Numbered from the stretch's first letter, positions 1-7,036 are shown. The stretch: DNA of 9,869 nt from Betaproteobacteria bacterium (GCA_009886305.1 QXZO01000230.1:1-9869); one strand, 5' to 3'. Made by a program: numbers and translations. The notes: a model not told the origin generated them from the letters alone.

Positions 1-1341
1 AAAGATGTTTTTAAACCCATTCAAGACAGCCGCGTTCGAATGTATGTTTGCGGAATGACGGTTTATGATTTGTGCCATTTGGGTCACGCTCGAGTGATGG
101 TTGTTTTTGACGTGGTTCGTCGTTGGTTTCAGGAGTCTGGTTACGACGTTGTCTATATTCGTAACATTACGGATATAGATGACAAGATTATTAACCGAGC
201 GAATGAAAACCAAGAGTCATTTCTGGACCTGACTGAGCGATTTATTCAGGCAATGAATGAAGATGCTCTAGCGCTCGGAGTGGTGCCGCCAGATGCAGAG
301 CCAAAGGCCTCCGATAATATTCCCCAAATGATCGCACTTATTGAGAAGTTATTTGAAAAGGGTCTGGCATACGCTAACCCTAACGGAGATGTTTACTATT
401 CGGTAAATAAATTTGAGCGTTATGGACGCTTATCAGGAAAATCGTTAGATGACCTGAGAGCCGGGGAGCGAGTCGATATTAACCATGAAAAGAAGCATCC
501 AATGGACTTTGTTTTGTGGAAAGGAGCTAAGCCAGATGAGCCCTCTTGGTCGTCTCCTTGGGGTGAGGGTCGTCCGGGCTGGCACATTGAATGTTCGGCA
601 ATGAGCGAGCGATATTTGGGAGCGCATTTTGATATCCACGGAGGCGGACAAGATCTGCAATTCCCTCATCATGAAAACGAAATTGCGCAGTCTGAGGGTG
701 CCCATGAGCACGATTATGTGAATTATTGGATGCACAATGGATTTGTTCGCGTTGATGATGAAAAAATGAGCAAGTCGTTGGGTAACTTTTTTACGGTTAG
801 AGAGATACTAAAAAAGTATGATGCCGAGGTTATTCGTTATTTCATTCTTAGGGCGCATTATAGAAGCCCGCTAAATTACTCGGATCAGCATTTAAGTGAC
901 GCGAAAGCAAGTTTAAGTCGGTTGTATACCGCCCTTAAACAAGCAGATGGTCATAGCTTAGCTGGGGATATTAATTGGAGTCACCCCATAGCCAAAAAAT
1001 TTAGAGAGGCATTAGACGATGATTTCAATACATCCGAGGCTATTTCGGTCTTATTTGATTTGGCGAGCGATTTAAATCGAGATGGAAGGCTTGAGACAGC
1101 TCAATTGCTAAAGGGACTCTCGGGAGTTATGGGTCTTTTGGGACGCGACCCATCTGAGTTTCTCCAAGCTGGCGTTGCGTCTGATTTGTCTGCGGTCGAT
1201 GTTGAGACCATGATTGTTAAGAGGAACGAGGCTCGAGCAAATAAAAATTTCGCAGAGGCAGATCTACTAAGAGAACGATTGTTGGACGCTGGCGTGATCT
1301 TGGAAGATAACTCGGGAAAGACTACTTGGCGTAGAGCTTAG
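1..1341 (+). CDS. cysS: Cysteinyl-tRNA synthetase, 5'-truncated by the window edge
   Basis: CysS joins cysteine to tRNA-Cys using ATP in the cytoplasm and is a class I synthetase. The reading frame is open from base 1, so the start codon lies outside; the ATG at base 40 is internal. Numbering from that ATG, the HIGH-type signature is HLGH (residues 13-16), the KMSKS loop is at 242-246 (bases 763-777), and the zinc ligands are C4, C185, H210 and E214. These match C28, C209, H234 and E238 of the E. coli enzyme with a constant offset, which implies about 11 residues are missing at the N-terminus. The C-terminal anticodon-binding part is complete and ends in the typical TTWRR. Total length would be about 457 residues, normal for the family. 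The TAG stop overlaps the stop of dnaJ on the other strand. No terminator is visible after it. Identification is near certain. Confidence 0.98.
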   Translation, partial: KDVFKPIQDSRVRMYVCGMTVYDLCHLGHARVMVVFDVVRRWFQESGYDVVYIRNITDIDDKIINRANENQESFLDLTERFIQAMNEDALALGVVPPDAEPKASDNIPQMIALIEKLFEKGLAYANPNGDVYYSVNKFERYGRLSGKSLDDLRAGERVDINHEKKHPMDFVLWKGAKPDEPSWSSPWGEGRPGWHIECSAMSERYLGAHFDIHGGGQDLQFPHHENEIAQSEGAHEHDYVNYWMHNGFVRVDDEKMSKSLGNFFTVREILKKYDAEVIRYFILRAHYRSPLNYSDQHLSDAKASLSRLYTALKQADGHSLAGDINWSHPIAKKFREALDDDFNTSEAISVLFDLASDLNRDGRLETAQLLKGLSGVMGLLGRDPSEFLQAGVASDLSAVDVETMIVKRNEARANKNFAEADLLRERLLDAGVILEDNSGKTTWRRA

Positions 1342-2459
1342 CCCTCAAAAAAACTTTTAACTTTATCCATCCAAGATTTTGCCTTAGGGCTATGCAAATT
1401 TGAGTTCGATTGATTAATTTCCTCAAGGTCCGCGAGTAATTCCTTTTGTCTCGCAGTCAAGTTAACCGGAGTTTCTACGAACACGTGACACATCAAGTCC
1501 CCATACCCGCTGCTGCGAACACCTTTAATTCCTTTTCCACGCAACCTAAAGACTTTTCCTGTTTGGGTTTCTGATGGCACTTTTATTTTGGCCGACCCAT
1601 CGAGAGTGGGGATTTGAATTTCACCGCCTAACGCTGCTACGCTAAAGCTAATTGGCATTTCGCAGTGAAGGTTATTCCCATCTCGTGAGAAAACGTCATG
1701 TTCAGGAATATTGATAACCACATAAAGATCGCCTGAAGGCCCCCCATTGACGCCGGCCTCACCTTCCGCGGAGAGTCGAATCCGATCTCCTTGATCTACC
1801 CCCGCTGGAATTTTAACCGATAAAGTTTTATGGTCTCTTGTCCTGCCTTGGCCGTTGCATGTATTGCATGGTGTCTTAATAACTTTCCCGCTACCTTGGC
1901 AATCCGGACATGTTTGAGCCACGGAAAAGAAACCTTGAGTGACTCGAACTTGTCCTTGTCCTTGGCATGTTGAGCAAGTGATAGGCTGTGTCCCCGCTTT
2001 AGCACCTGAGCCGTTACATTTTCCACACTGAGTGTAGGAGGGGATTCGAATTTTTGTTTCTGTACCTCTCGCCGCCTCTTCAAGTGGAATTTCGAGATTG
2101 TATTTTAAATCGGAACCACGATATACATTTGAACGCCCACCCCCGCGTCCGCCACCAAAGATATCTCCAAAGATGTCACCAAATGAGTCGGAAAAACCTC
2201 CAAATCCCCCACCACCTCTTCCGCCAGATTGCTGGTCAAGGCCTGCGTGACCATACTGGTCATAAACGGCTCTTTTTTCTGAGTCCGACAGCACTTCGTA
2301 AGCTTCTTTGACTTCAGTGAAGTGATTCTCAGCTTCTGGGTCATCAGGATTTTTATCCGGATGAAACTTCATGGCAAGACGACGGTAAACTTTTTTAAGG
2401 TCACTGTCGGATGCATCGCGGTTCACTCCGAGCACTTCGTAATAATCTCGTTTTGCCAT
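1338..2459 (-). CDS. dnaJ: Chaperone DnaJ (Hsp40)
   Basis: DnaJ is the co-chaperone that binds unfolded proteins and stimulates the DnaK ATPase. The 373-residue product is full length (E. coli has 376) and has every class I (type A) part in order: J-domain at about 1-70 with HPD at 33-35, a Gly/Phe-rich linker at about 76-110, and a zinc-finger domain with four CxxCxGxG motifs starting at C145, C162, C184 and C198. The C-terminal substrate-binding and dimerisation domains follow. It is the last gene of grpE-dnaK-dnaJ, 99 bases after dnaK. The intervening hairpin (2498-2528) may lower its expression relative to dnaK. The ATG is supported by the standard MAKRDYYEVLGV start, but the leader is A/T-rich and shows no clear Shine-Dalgarno sequence, so translation may be weak or depend on S1. 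Its stop overlaps the cysS stop. Confidence 0.98.
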   Translation of the reverse strand: MAKRDYYEVLGVNRDASDSDLKKVYRRLAMKFHPDKNPDDPEAENHFTEVKEAYEVLSDSEKRAVYDQYGHAGLDQQSGGRGGGGFGGFSDSFGDIFGDIFGGGRGGGRSNVYRGSDLKYNLEIPLEEAARGTETKIRIPSYTQCGKCNGSGAKAGTQPITCSTCQGQGQVRVTQGFFSVAQTCPDCQGSGKVIKTPCNTCNGQGRTRDHKTLSVKIPAGVDQGDRIRLSAEGEAGVNGGPSGDLYVVINIPEHDVFSRDGNNLHCEMPISFSVAALGGEIQIPTLDGSAKIKVPSETQTGKVFRLRGKGIKGVRSSGYGDLMCHVFVETPVNLTARQKELLADLEEINQSNSNLHSPKAKSWMDKVKSFFEG

Positions 2460-2497
2460 AATTTATTTTTTGCTTTGATTTCTTTATATAAACGCAA

Positions 2498-2528
2498 AAT
2501 GGTCGGAAGGGTTCCCTTCTCGACCATT
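2498..2528 (-). terminator. dnaK–dnaJ intergenic hairpin, possible attenuator or mRNA processing site
   Basis: An 8-bp outer stem (2498-2505 with 2521-2528) continues into a 5- to 6-bp GC-containing inner stem (2506-2511 with 2514-2519), with one bulged base at 2520 and a 2- to 4-base loop. Read in the direction of transcription, the stem is followed by an interrupted T-rich run (TTTTGCGTTT). That is weaker than a classic terminator tail and fits partial termination. It lies between dnaK and dnaJ, where it could set the excess of DnaK over DnaJ or protect the dnaK 3' end. The opposite strand has no T-run after the stem. The structure is read directly; the function is inferred. Confidence 0.6.
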
Positions 2529-2545
2529 AGCTTCCTTCATTAGCT
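2525..2545. repeat. Short tandem direct repeat, 8 bases twice
   Basis: The octamer CATTAGCT occurs at 2525-2532 and again at 2538-2545, separated by TCCTT. It sits between the dnaK stop and the intergenic hairpin, and its first copy overlaps the outer arm of that hairpin. It could be a relic of slippage or duplication. No function is evident. Confidence 0.4.
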
Positions 2546-2558
2546 ATATTTTCATTTC

Positions 2559-4484
2559 TTACGATGTTTTTTTATCATCTTTCACTTCTTCAAATTCTGC
2601 ATCAACTACATCACCTTCGTCCTCAGGAGTGCTGTTTTGACTTCCATCAACTGGTGTTTCCTCAGATTGTTTTGCATACATTTTTTCTGCTAAAGACTGA
2701 GCAAGAGTCGATAAAGCTTGTGACTTAGCTTCAATGTCATCCTTGTCACCGTTCTTTAATGCCTCTTCAGCCTCTTTTGCAGCATCTTCAATATTTGTTT
2801 TTTCTTCTTCCGAAACCTTATCCTCGTTTTCAGCGAGAGTTTTTCGAACGCTGTGAATTAATGAATCACATTGATTTCTGACATCAACTAATTCTCTCGC
2901 TTTTTTGTCGTCTTCGGCATGCGCTTCGGCATCCTTGACCATGTTTTCAATCTCCTCATCTGATAAGCCAGAATTTGCTTTGATGGTTATCTTATTTTCT
3001 TTTCCAGTTGCCTTATCTTTGGCTGAGACATGTAAGATTCCGTTAGCATCAATATCGAAATTCACCTCAATTTGAGGCATACCTCTAGCGGCTGAGGGAA
3101 TATCTGTTAGGTTGAATTGTCCCAGAGATTTATTGTCTTTTGACATTTCCCGTTCTCCTTGAAGAACGTGAATTGTTACCGCTGTTTGATTATCTTCAGC
3201 AGTCGAAAAAACTTGATTCGCTTTAGTTGGTATCGTAGTATTTTTTTCAATTAATTTGGTCATAACGCCGCCCAGAGTCTCAATCCCCAGAGATAGTGGT
3301 GTAACGTCGAGCAGCAACACATCTTTGACATCTCCTCGAAGCACTCCGCCTTGAATTGCAGCTCCCACGGCGACTGCCTCATCGGGATTGACGTCTCTTC
3401 GTGGTTCTTTGTCGAAGAAGCCCTTCACGGTTTCTTGAACTTTTGGCATTCTCGTCATACCTCCGACGAGAATGACATCGTCTATATCGGAAGTTTTGAC
3501 TCCAGCATCTTTGATTGCTACACGGCACGGTTCTATCGTTTTACTTATGAGATCATCAACGAGACTTTCAAGCTTAGCTCGGGTTATTTTGACGTTTAGG
3601 TGTTTCGGTCCCGACGCATCAGCCGTAACGTAAGGCAGATTTACCTCAGTTTGTTGACTAGAGGATAATTCGATTTTCGCTTTTTCAGCAGCCTCTTTTA
3701 GGCGCTGGAGTGCTAAAACGTCGCCACGCAGATCGACACCTTGTTCTTTTTTGAATTCATCCGCGAGGTAATCGATGATACGTTGATCAAAGTCTTCACC
3801 ACCAAGGAAAGTGTCCCCGTTTGTTGAGAGCACCTCGAATTGATGCTCTCCGTCAACTTCAGCGATTTCAATAATTGAGACGTCAAAGGTTCCGCCCCCT
3901 AAATCGTAAATAGCGATTTTTCGATCACCCTGCTTCTTATCCATACCAAAAGCTAGTGCGGCGGCGGTCGGTTCGTTTATGATTCGTTTAACCTCCAATC
4001 CTGCAATTTTCCCTGCATCCTTGGTGGCTTGTCGTTGAGAATCGTTGAAGTAAGCGGGTACCGTGATTACGGCCTCTGTGACATCTTCGCCGAGATACTC
4101 CTCAGCGGTTTTTTTCATTTTCATTAATACTTGTGCGGAGATCTCCGGAGGCGCGCTTTGTTTGCCTCTTACTTCGACCCAGGCATCCCCATTTTTAGCA
4201 CCGACGATTGAAAATGGAGAATTCTCCTTTGCTTTTGCAACTTCGGCATCTTTGAAACGACGACCGATCAGTCTCTTCACCGCGTATAAAGTATTTTTAG
4301 GGTTTGTTACGGCTTGCCTTTTTGCTGGGGCGCCTACAAGCACCTCGTCTTCCTCGGTGTAGGCAATAATTGAAGGAGTTGTTCGGCCTCCCTCTGCATT
4401 TTCAAGTACTTTAGCCTCGCCACCATCCATAACTGCAATGCAAGAGTTCGTAGTTCCTAAATCAATACCGATAATTCTGCCCAT
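2559..4484 (-). CDS. dnaK: Molecular chaperone DnaK (Hsp70)
   Basis: DnaK is the central ATP-dependent chaperone that binds exposed hydrophobic peptides, working with DnaJ and GrpE in the cytoplasm. The product is 641 residues (E. coli 638). The nucleotide-binding domain spans about 1-385, with phosphate-1 motif GIDLGTTNS (6-14), the VPAYFNDSQRQATKDAG stretch (142-158) and phosphate-2 motif DLGGGTFDVS (194-203), which includes the autophosphorylation threonine T199. The hydrophobic interdomain linker DVLLLDVTPLS is at 388-398. The substrate-binding beta domain runs to about 505, followed by the helical lid and a disordered acidic tail ending with the usual EEVKDDKK pattern. It lies 68 bases after grpE with a strong ribosome binding site and is presumably transcribed from the heat-shock promoter upstream of grpE. 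Nothing is missing or odd. Confidence 0.99.
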   Translation of the reverse strand: MGRIIGIDLGTTNSCIAVMDGGEAKVLENAEGGRTTPSIIAYTEEDEVLVGAPAKRQAVTNPKNTLYAVKRLIGRRFKDAEVAKAKENSPFSIVGAKNGDAWVEVRGKQSAPPEISAQVLMKMKKTAEEYLGEDVTEAVITVPAYFNDSQRQATKDAGKIAGLEVKRIINEPTAAALAFGMDKKQGDRKIAIYDLGGGTFDVSIIEIAEVDGEHQFEVLSTNGDTFLGGEDFDQRIIDYLADEFKKEQGVDLRGDVLALQRLKEAAEKAKIELSSSQQTEVNLPYVTADASGPKHLNVKITRAKLESLVDDLISKTIEPCRVAIKDAGVKTSDIDDVILVGGMTRMPKVQETVKGFFDKEPRRDVNPDEAVAVGAAIQGGVLRGDVKDVLLLDVTPLSLGIETLGGVMTKLIEKNTTIPTKANQVFSTAEDNQTAVTIHVLQGEREMSKDNKSLGQFNLTDIPSAARGMPQIEVNFDIDANGILHVSAKDKATGKENKITIKANSGLSDEEIENMVKDAEAHAEDDKKARELVDVRNQCDSLIHSVRKTLAENEDKVSEEEKTNIEDAAKEAEEALKNGDKDDIEAKSQALSTLAQSLAEKMYAKQSEETPVDGSQNSTPEDEGDVVDAEFEEVKDDKKTS

Positions 4485-4492
4485 GTTTGTAA

Positions 4493-4498
4493 TCCTCT
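4493..4498 (-). promoter_or_regulatory. Ribosome binding site of dnaK
   Basis: AGAGGA lies 8 bases before the dnaK ATG on the minus strand. It is a near-consensus Shine-Dalgarno at good spacing, and contrasts with the absence of one before dnaJ. This fits high translation of dnaK within the operon. Confidence 0.8.
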
Positions 4499-4552
4499 AA
4501 TTCTAAAATATTTATTTTTAAATTGGGTCGATTAGTGGTTTTTCAACCCCCT

Positions 4553-5146
4553 CTAATCTTTAGTTTTAGCTACACTGACTAACGCCGGCCTGATCAGACG
4601 GTCGTTAAGTAAATATCCTTTTTGGAAAACACTTAAGATTGTGTTCGCCGATTTGTCTGAATCCACTGCACTCATAGCTTGATGTTTATGTGGATCGAGA
4701 GTTTCCCCAAGCGGATCAATCTCGCTAATGCCAAAGGTTTCAAAAACTTTTGACAATTGCTTCAAGGTTAAATCGACGCCGTCTTTGATCGCTTCAAAAG
4801 TCACATTGTCGGTTTTTAGAGCCGCCTCAAGACTGTCTTTCACAACCAGAAGCTCTGTTGAAAAGCGTTCTAGGGCGTATTTGTGGGCCCCAGCTATATC
4901 TACTTGAGATCTTTTCCGAACGTTTTCTAGTTCTGCTGTAGCTCGCAACCAGGAGTCTTTGTGTTTCTCAACTTCAGCAATAGCTTCCCCGAGTTGTTCC
5001 TCTAGGCTCTTTGGTGTATCGGCAGTGGATGACTTTTCGACTTCATCAGCTTTGGGGAGAGAGGACTCAGATTCGACCCCTGATTTCCTATCTGCATTCA
5101 AGGTTTCAACCCCTTCGATTTGTTGTTCCGTTTCTTTATTTGACAT
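4553..5146 (-). CDS. grpE: Nucleotide exchange factor GrpE
   Basis: GrpE is a dimeric factor that releases ADP from DnaK and resets the chaperone cycle; it also acts as a thermosensor in characterised bacteria. The 197-residue product equals E. coli GrpE in length. Residues 1-47 are polar, acidic and probably disordered. Residues 48-110 are heptad-rich and suit the long dimeric helix. The C-terminal beta domain at about 138-192 carries the family signature around LDPHKHQAM (150-158) and the block GYLLNDRLIRPALV (177-190). The LDPHKHQA and KGYLLNDR wording resembles betaproteobacterial GrpE. It is the first gene of the grpE-dnaK-dnaJ operon. A sigma-32-type promoter lies about 33 bases upstream of its ATG, and GGAG (5157-5160) is a plausible Shine-Dalgarno 10 bases from the start. 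Confidence 0.97.
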   Translation of the reverse strand: MSNKETEQQIEGVETLNADRKSGVESESSLPKADEVEKSSTADTPKSLEEQLGEAIAEVEKHKDSWLRATAELENVRKRSQVDIAGAHKYALERFSTELLVVKDSLEAALKTDNVTFEAIKDGVDLTLKQLSKVFETFGISEIDPLGETLDPHKHQAMSAVDSDKSANTILSVFQKGYLLNDRLIRPALVSVAKTKD

Positions 5147-5178
5147 AACAAAAGCGCTCCATTAACTCCAGATAAAGT

Positions 5179-5206
5179 AAATGAGGGTGAAATTTATCAT
5201 TTCAAG
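5179..5206 (-). promoter_or_regulatory. Sigma-32 (RpoH) heat-shock promoter for grpE-dnaK-dnaJ
   Basis: On the minus strand the -35 element is CTTGAAA (5200-5206), a perfect match to the known sigma-32 consensus. A 13-base spacer follows, then CCTCATTT (5179-5186), one mismatch from CCCCATNT. Transcription would start at about 5172, leaving a leader of about 26 bases before the grpE ATG. Position, spacing and downstream genes all agree with RpoH control. The match is read directly; use by RpoH is inferred because rpoH is not in the window. Confidence 0.85.
5188..5204. repeat. Inverted repeat inside the grpE promoter
   Basis: TGAAAT and ATTTCA form a perfect 6-bp dyad with a 5-base centre. 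One arm overlaps most of the -35 box of the heat-shock promoter and the other lies in the spacer next to the -10 box. It could be an operator. It could equally be chance, because the -35 box itself supplies half of the sequence. It is not a CIRCE element. Confidence 0.4.
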
Positions 5207-5272
5207 TGCGGTTTAAGAGGAAATGCGGAGCTTTATTCTGATAATCTAGTTAGTGGGCAAATTCAGTGTTAA

Positions 5273-5278
5273 GGGAGG
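5273..5278 (+). promoter_or_regulatory. Ribosome binding site that selects the ATG at 5283
   Basis: GGGAGG is a near-perfect Shine-Dalgarno ending 4 bases before the ATG at 5283. It favours that ATG over the in-frame GTG at 5253, which has no such site. Further upstream, GATAAT (5240-5245) resembles a -10 box, but no convincing -35 box is seen. Confidence 0.7.
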
Positions 5279-5282
5279 ACGT

Positions 5283-5873
5283 ATGCGGCAAATAAGGAGT
5301 TTGAGGCTAACCATATTTATGATTTGTGTAATATCTTATGGGATTGTTAACTTAGCTTTTTCTGCTCCCTTGGTCCATATCGGGGCAAGTTCATACAGCA
5401 TATTAGGTCAGTCTTCCCTCATTTTGAGCGCTGAGATGGATGCTAAAGGCCCGCTTGGCGAAGACGGAAAAATTCACCCAGCAAAGACTAAATGGGATTT
5501 ACAATGGCGGTTTAAGCAAAAAGAGGTGAATGCTCGATGCGCCGTGGATTCTGTGCAGGTATCCCTCGGCATCACCCATACTAAGCCTGTATGGAGGGAC
5601 AAAAGCGAAGCTAGCCAGTCTCTAATGGATCGGTGGGATGCTTTCGAAAATGCGTTACAAAAAATCCAAAAACAGCATGTGGACCTCGCTATGGAGGCTG
5701 CAAAGGAAATTGAGGAAAGCGTGCTTAGTGTGACGCCTCAAAAAACATGTGAGGAACTTGAGACGATGGTTGGCGCCATTGTTAGAAATGTAAAAGAAAA
5801 GTATCGAACATTAAAAGCTGATTACGAATCCAGTACGAATTATGGTCGTCGTGTGGGGCTAAGTTTGATGTGA
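5283..5873 (+). CDS. Secreted DUF922-type protein with degenerate zinc-protease motif
   Basis: The product is 196 residues. The N-terminus has Arg at 2, 5 and 8, then a hydrophobic stretch at about 9-26 and small residues at 25-28, as expected for a signal peptide cut near residue 27 or 28. The mature part resembles DUF922 (predicted secreted Zn-dependent proteases, COG5661) as I recall that family: YxIxGxS start (38-44), GPxGxDGK (56-63), TKWDLQWRF (69-77), a Cys (86) before the VxSVxVSLxIT-like strand, W104, W118, then a helix and C156. C86 and C156 may form a disulfide. In typical members the helix after W118 carries HExxH and the C-terminus carries a GHG-like turn. Here those positions read IQKQH (128-132) and NYG (186-188), so only one histidine of the presumed metal site remains. 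The frame is intact. It is transcribed divergently from grpE and converges on hemH. Family assignment is moderate; function is unknown. Confidence 0.75.
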   Translation: MRQIRSLRLTIFMICVISYGIVNLAFSAPLVHIGASSYSILGQSSLILSAEMDAKGPLGEDGKIHPAKTKWDLQWRFKQKEVNARCAVDSVQVSLGITHTKPVWRDKSEASQSLMDRWDAFENALQKIQKQHVDLAMEAAKEIEESVLSVTPQKTCEELETMVGAIVRNVKEKYRTLKADYESSTNYGRRVGLSLM

Positions 5874-5903
5874 TTATGAGGAGTCCTTTCTAACTAAGTC
5901 GCA

Positions 5904-7007
5904 CTAATTCGTTGCCCCATGTTTCAGGGCCTCTTGCCGGCTTGTTGCGGCCTCATTTACAACGTTAATAGAGGACTTTCCGTGATTTAGCCATCCTCCG
6001 AGATGATCTAAAACAATTTGGTGTAACCCCTCAACCCAAATTGGGCTGTCATTCAGACATGGAATGTAATGGAATTCACCCCCCCCATGAGTTAAAAACT
6101 CTTCTCGATTTTCCATATTAATTTCTTCAAGGGTTTCTAAGCAATCCGCTACAAATCCAGGACAGAAAACATCCATTCGGCCTAACCTTCTTTGGCCCAG
6201 ATCTTTCATGGCATCGATGGTATAAGGTTTAAGCCATTCAGCTCTGCCAAAACGAGATTGAAACGTCGTAATTATGTTTTCGGGTTCGAAATCTAACTGT
6301 TCGGCCAGAAGCCTACTAGTTTTATAGCACTCACAGTGATAGGGGTCACCCTTGGTGAGGCTGAATTTTGGCACGCCGTGGTAGGAGAGAACTAATTTTT
6401 CGGGCTTACCGTGAGAGGCCCAATATTCTTTCACCCTATTCGAGAGTGCTTTGATATAACCGCTATGGTCGTGGTAATGTTTTATTAACCGAATCCCAGG
6501 AAGGTTTCGAACTGACTTAAGGCTATCAAAAACCGCATCATAGATGCTGCCAGTTGTGCTCGAATTGTATTGGGGATAAAGTGGAGCAATCAATATCTGG
6601 TCGCATCCTTCAGCCCGCAGTTGGGTGAGTCCGTCATCCACGGAGGGTTTACCATAACGCATTGCCGATGTAACGATAACTTTTGAGGTTGTGTCCTCAT
6701 CAAACTTAGATTGGAGCAATTCCGCTTGTCTCTCGGTGAAGATTCTCAGCGGGGAACCCTCATCAGACCAAATGACAGCATATTTTTTTGCGGAGGCTTT
6801 TGGTCTTATTCTTAAAATAATTCCGTTTAAAATCAACCACCATATCGCTCTGGGAATTTCAACTACTCGTGGGTCCCATAAAAATTCACTCAGATATTTC
6901 CTTACAGATTTTTTTGTGGGTGCTTCTGGAGTTCCTAGGTTTACAAGTAGTACGCCTACGTGGGCCAGAGAGCCATGGGTATATTCAGATTCTTTTCGGA
7001 GTTTCAT
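5904..7007 (-). CDS. hemH: Ferrochelatase (protohaem ferro-lyase)
   Basis: HemH inserts ferrous iron into protoporphyrin IX, the last step of haem b synthesis, at the inner face of the cytoplasmic membrane. The 367-residue product has the family start VGVLLVNLGTPEAP (17-30), the W-x-x-EGSPL-like block IWSDEGSPLRIFT (79-91), the LYPQYNSSTTGS block (143-154), the catalytic histidine in SYHGVP (H210), FQSRFGRAEWL (249-259), and CPGFVADCLETLEEI (282-296), which holds the conserved acidic residue, probably E291. It is longer than E. coli HemH (320) because of extensions at both ends, including a tail after about 330; such length is usual in betaproteobacteria. It starts 29 bases after hrcA and is probably co-transcribed. 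No good Shine-Dalgarno precedes the ATG. A run of eight G on the coding strand (6079-6086) lies in the HGGGEF codons. Confidence 0.97.
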   Translation of the reverse strand: MKLRKESEYTHGSLAHVGVLLVNLGTPEAPTKKSVRKYLSEFLWDPRVVEIPRAIWWLILNGIILRIRPKASAKKYAVIWSDEGSPLRIFTERQAELLQSKFDEDTTSKVIVTSAMRYGKPSVDDGLTQLRAEGCDQILIAPLYPQYNSSTTGSIYDAVFDSLKSVRNLPGIRLIKHYHDHSGYIKALSNRVKEYWASHGKPEKLVLSYHGVPKFSLTKGDPYHCECYKTSRLLAEQLDFEPENIITTFQSRFGRAEWLKPYTIDAMKDLGQRRLGRMDVFCPGFVADCLETLEEINMENREEFLTHGGGEFHYIPCLNDSPIWVEGLHQIVLDHLGGWLNHGKSSINVVNEAATSRQEALKHGATN

Positions 7008-7036
7008 ATTTTTTTAAGTTACTGGTAGGTCAAAGA

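Noticed and set aside
445..735. Open frame antisense to cysS
   Set aside because: Shadow of a strongly conserved gene; composition and sequence look like no known protein.
1796..2344. Three open frames overlapping dnaJ in other frames or on the other strand (1796-2083, 2054-2311, 2105-2344)
   Set aside because: All lie within the zinc-finger and Gly/Phe coding region of dnaJ, whose frame is fully conserved; they have no ribosome binding sites or recognisable domains.
3708..3716. GAGTGCTAA, a perfect CIRCE half-site
   Set aside because: It lies inside dnaK, encodes the conserved LAL of the LALQRLKEAAEK block, and has no TTAGCACTC partner at the 9-base spacing.
4537..4548. Small GGTT-GAAA-AACC stem between grpE and dnaK
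   Set aside because: A 4-bp stem without a T-tail is too weak to call a terminator or processing site.
5253..5282. GTG start adding ten residues to the DUF922 protein
   Set aside because: It has no ribosome binding site and would put a charged extension ahead of the signal peptide; ATG 5283 has GGGAGG just upstream.
5879..5887. AGGAGTCCT palindrome between the DUF922 gene and hemH as a terminator
   Set aside because: Arms are only 4 bp with a 1-base centre and no T-run follows, so it cannot form a useful hairpin.
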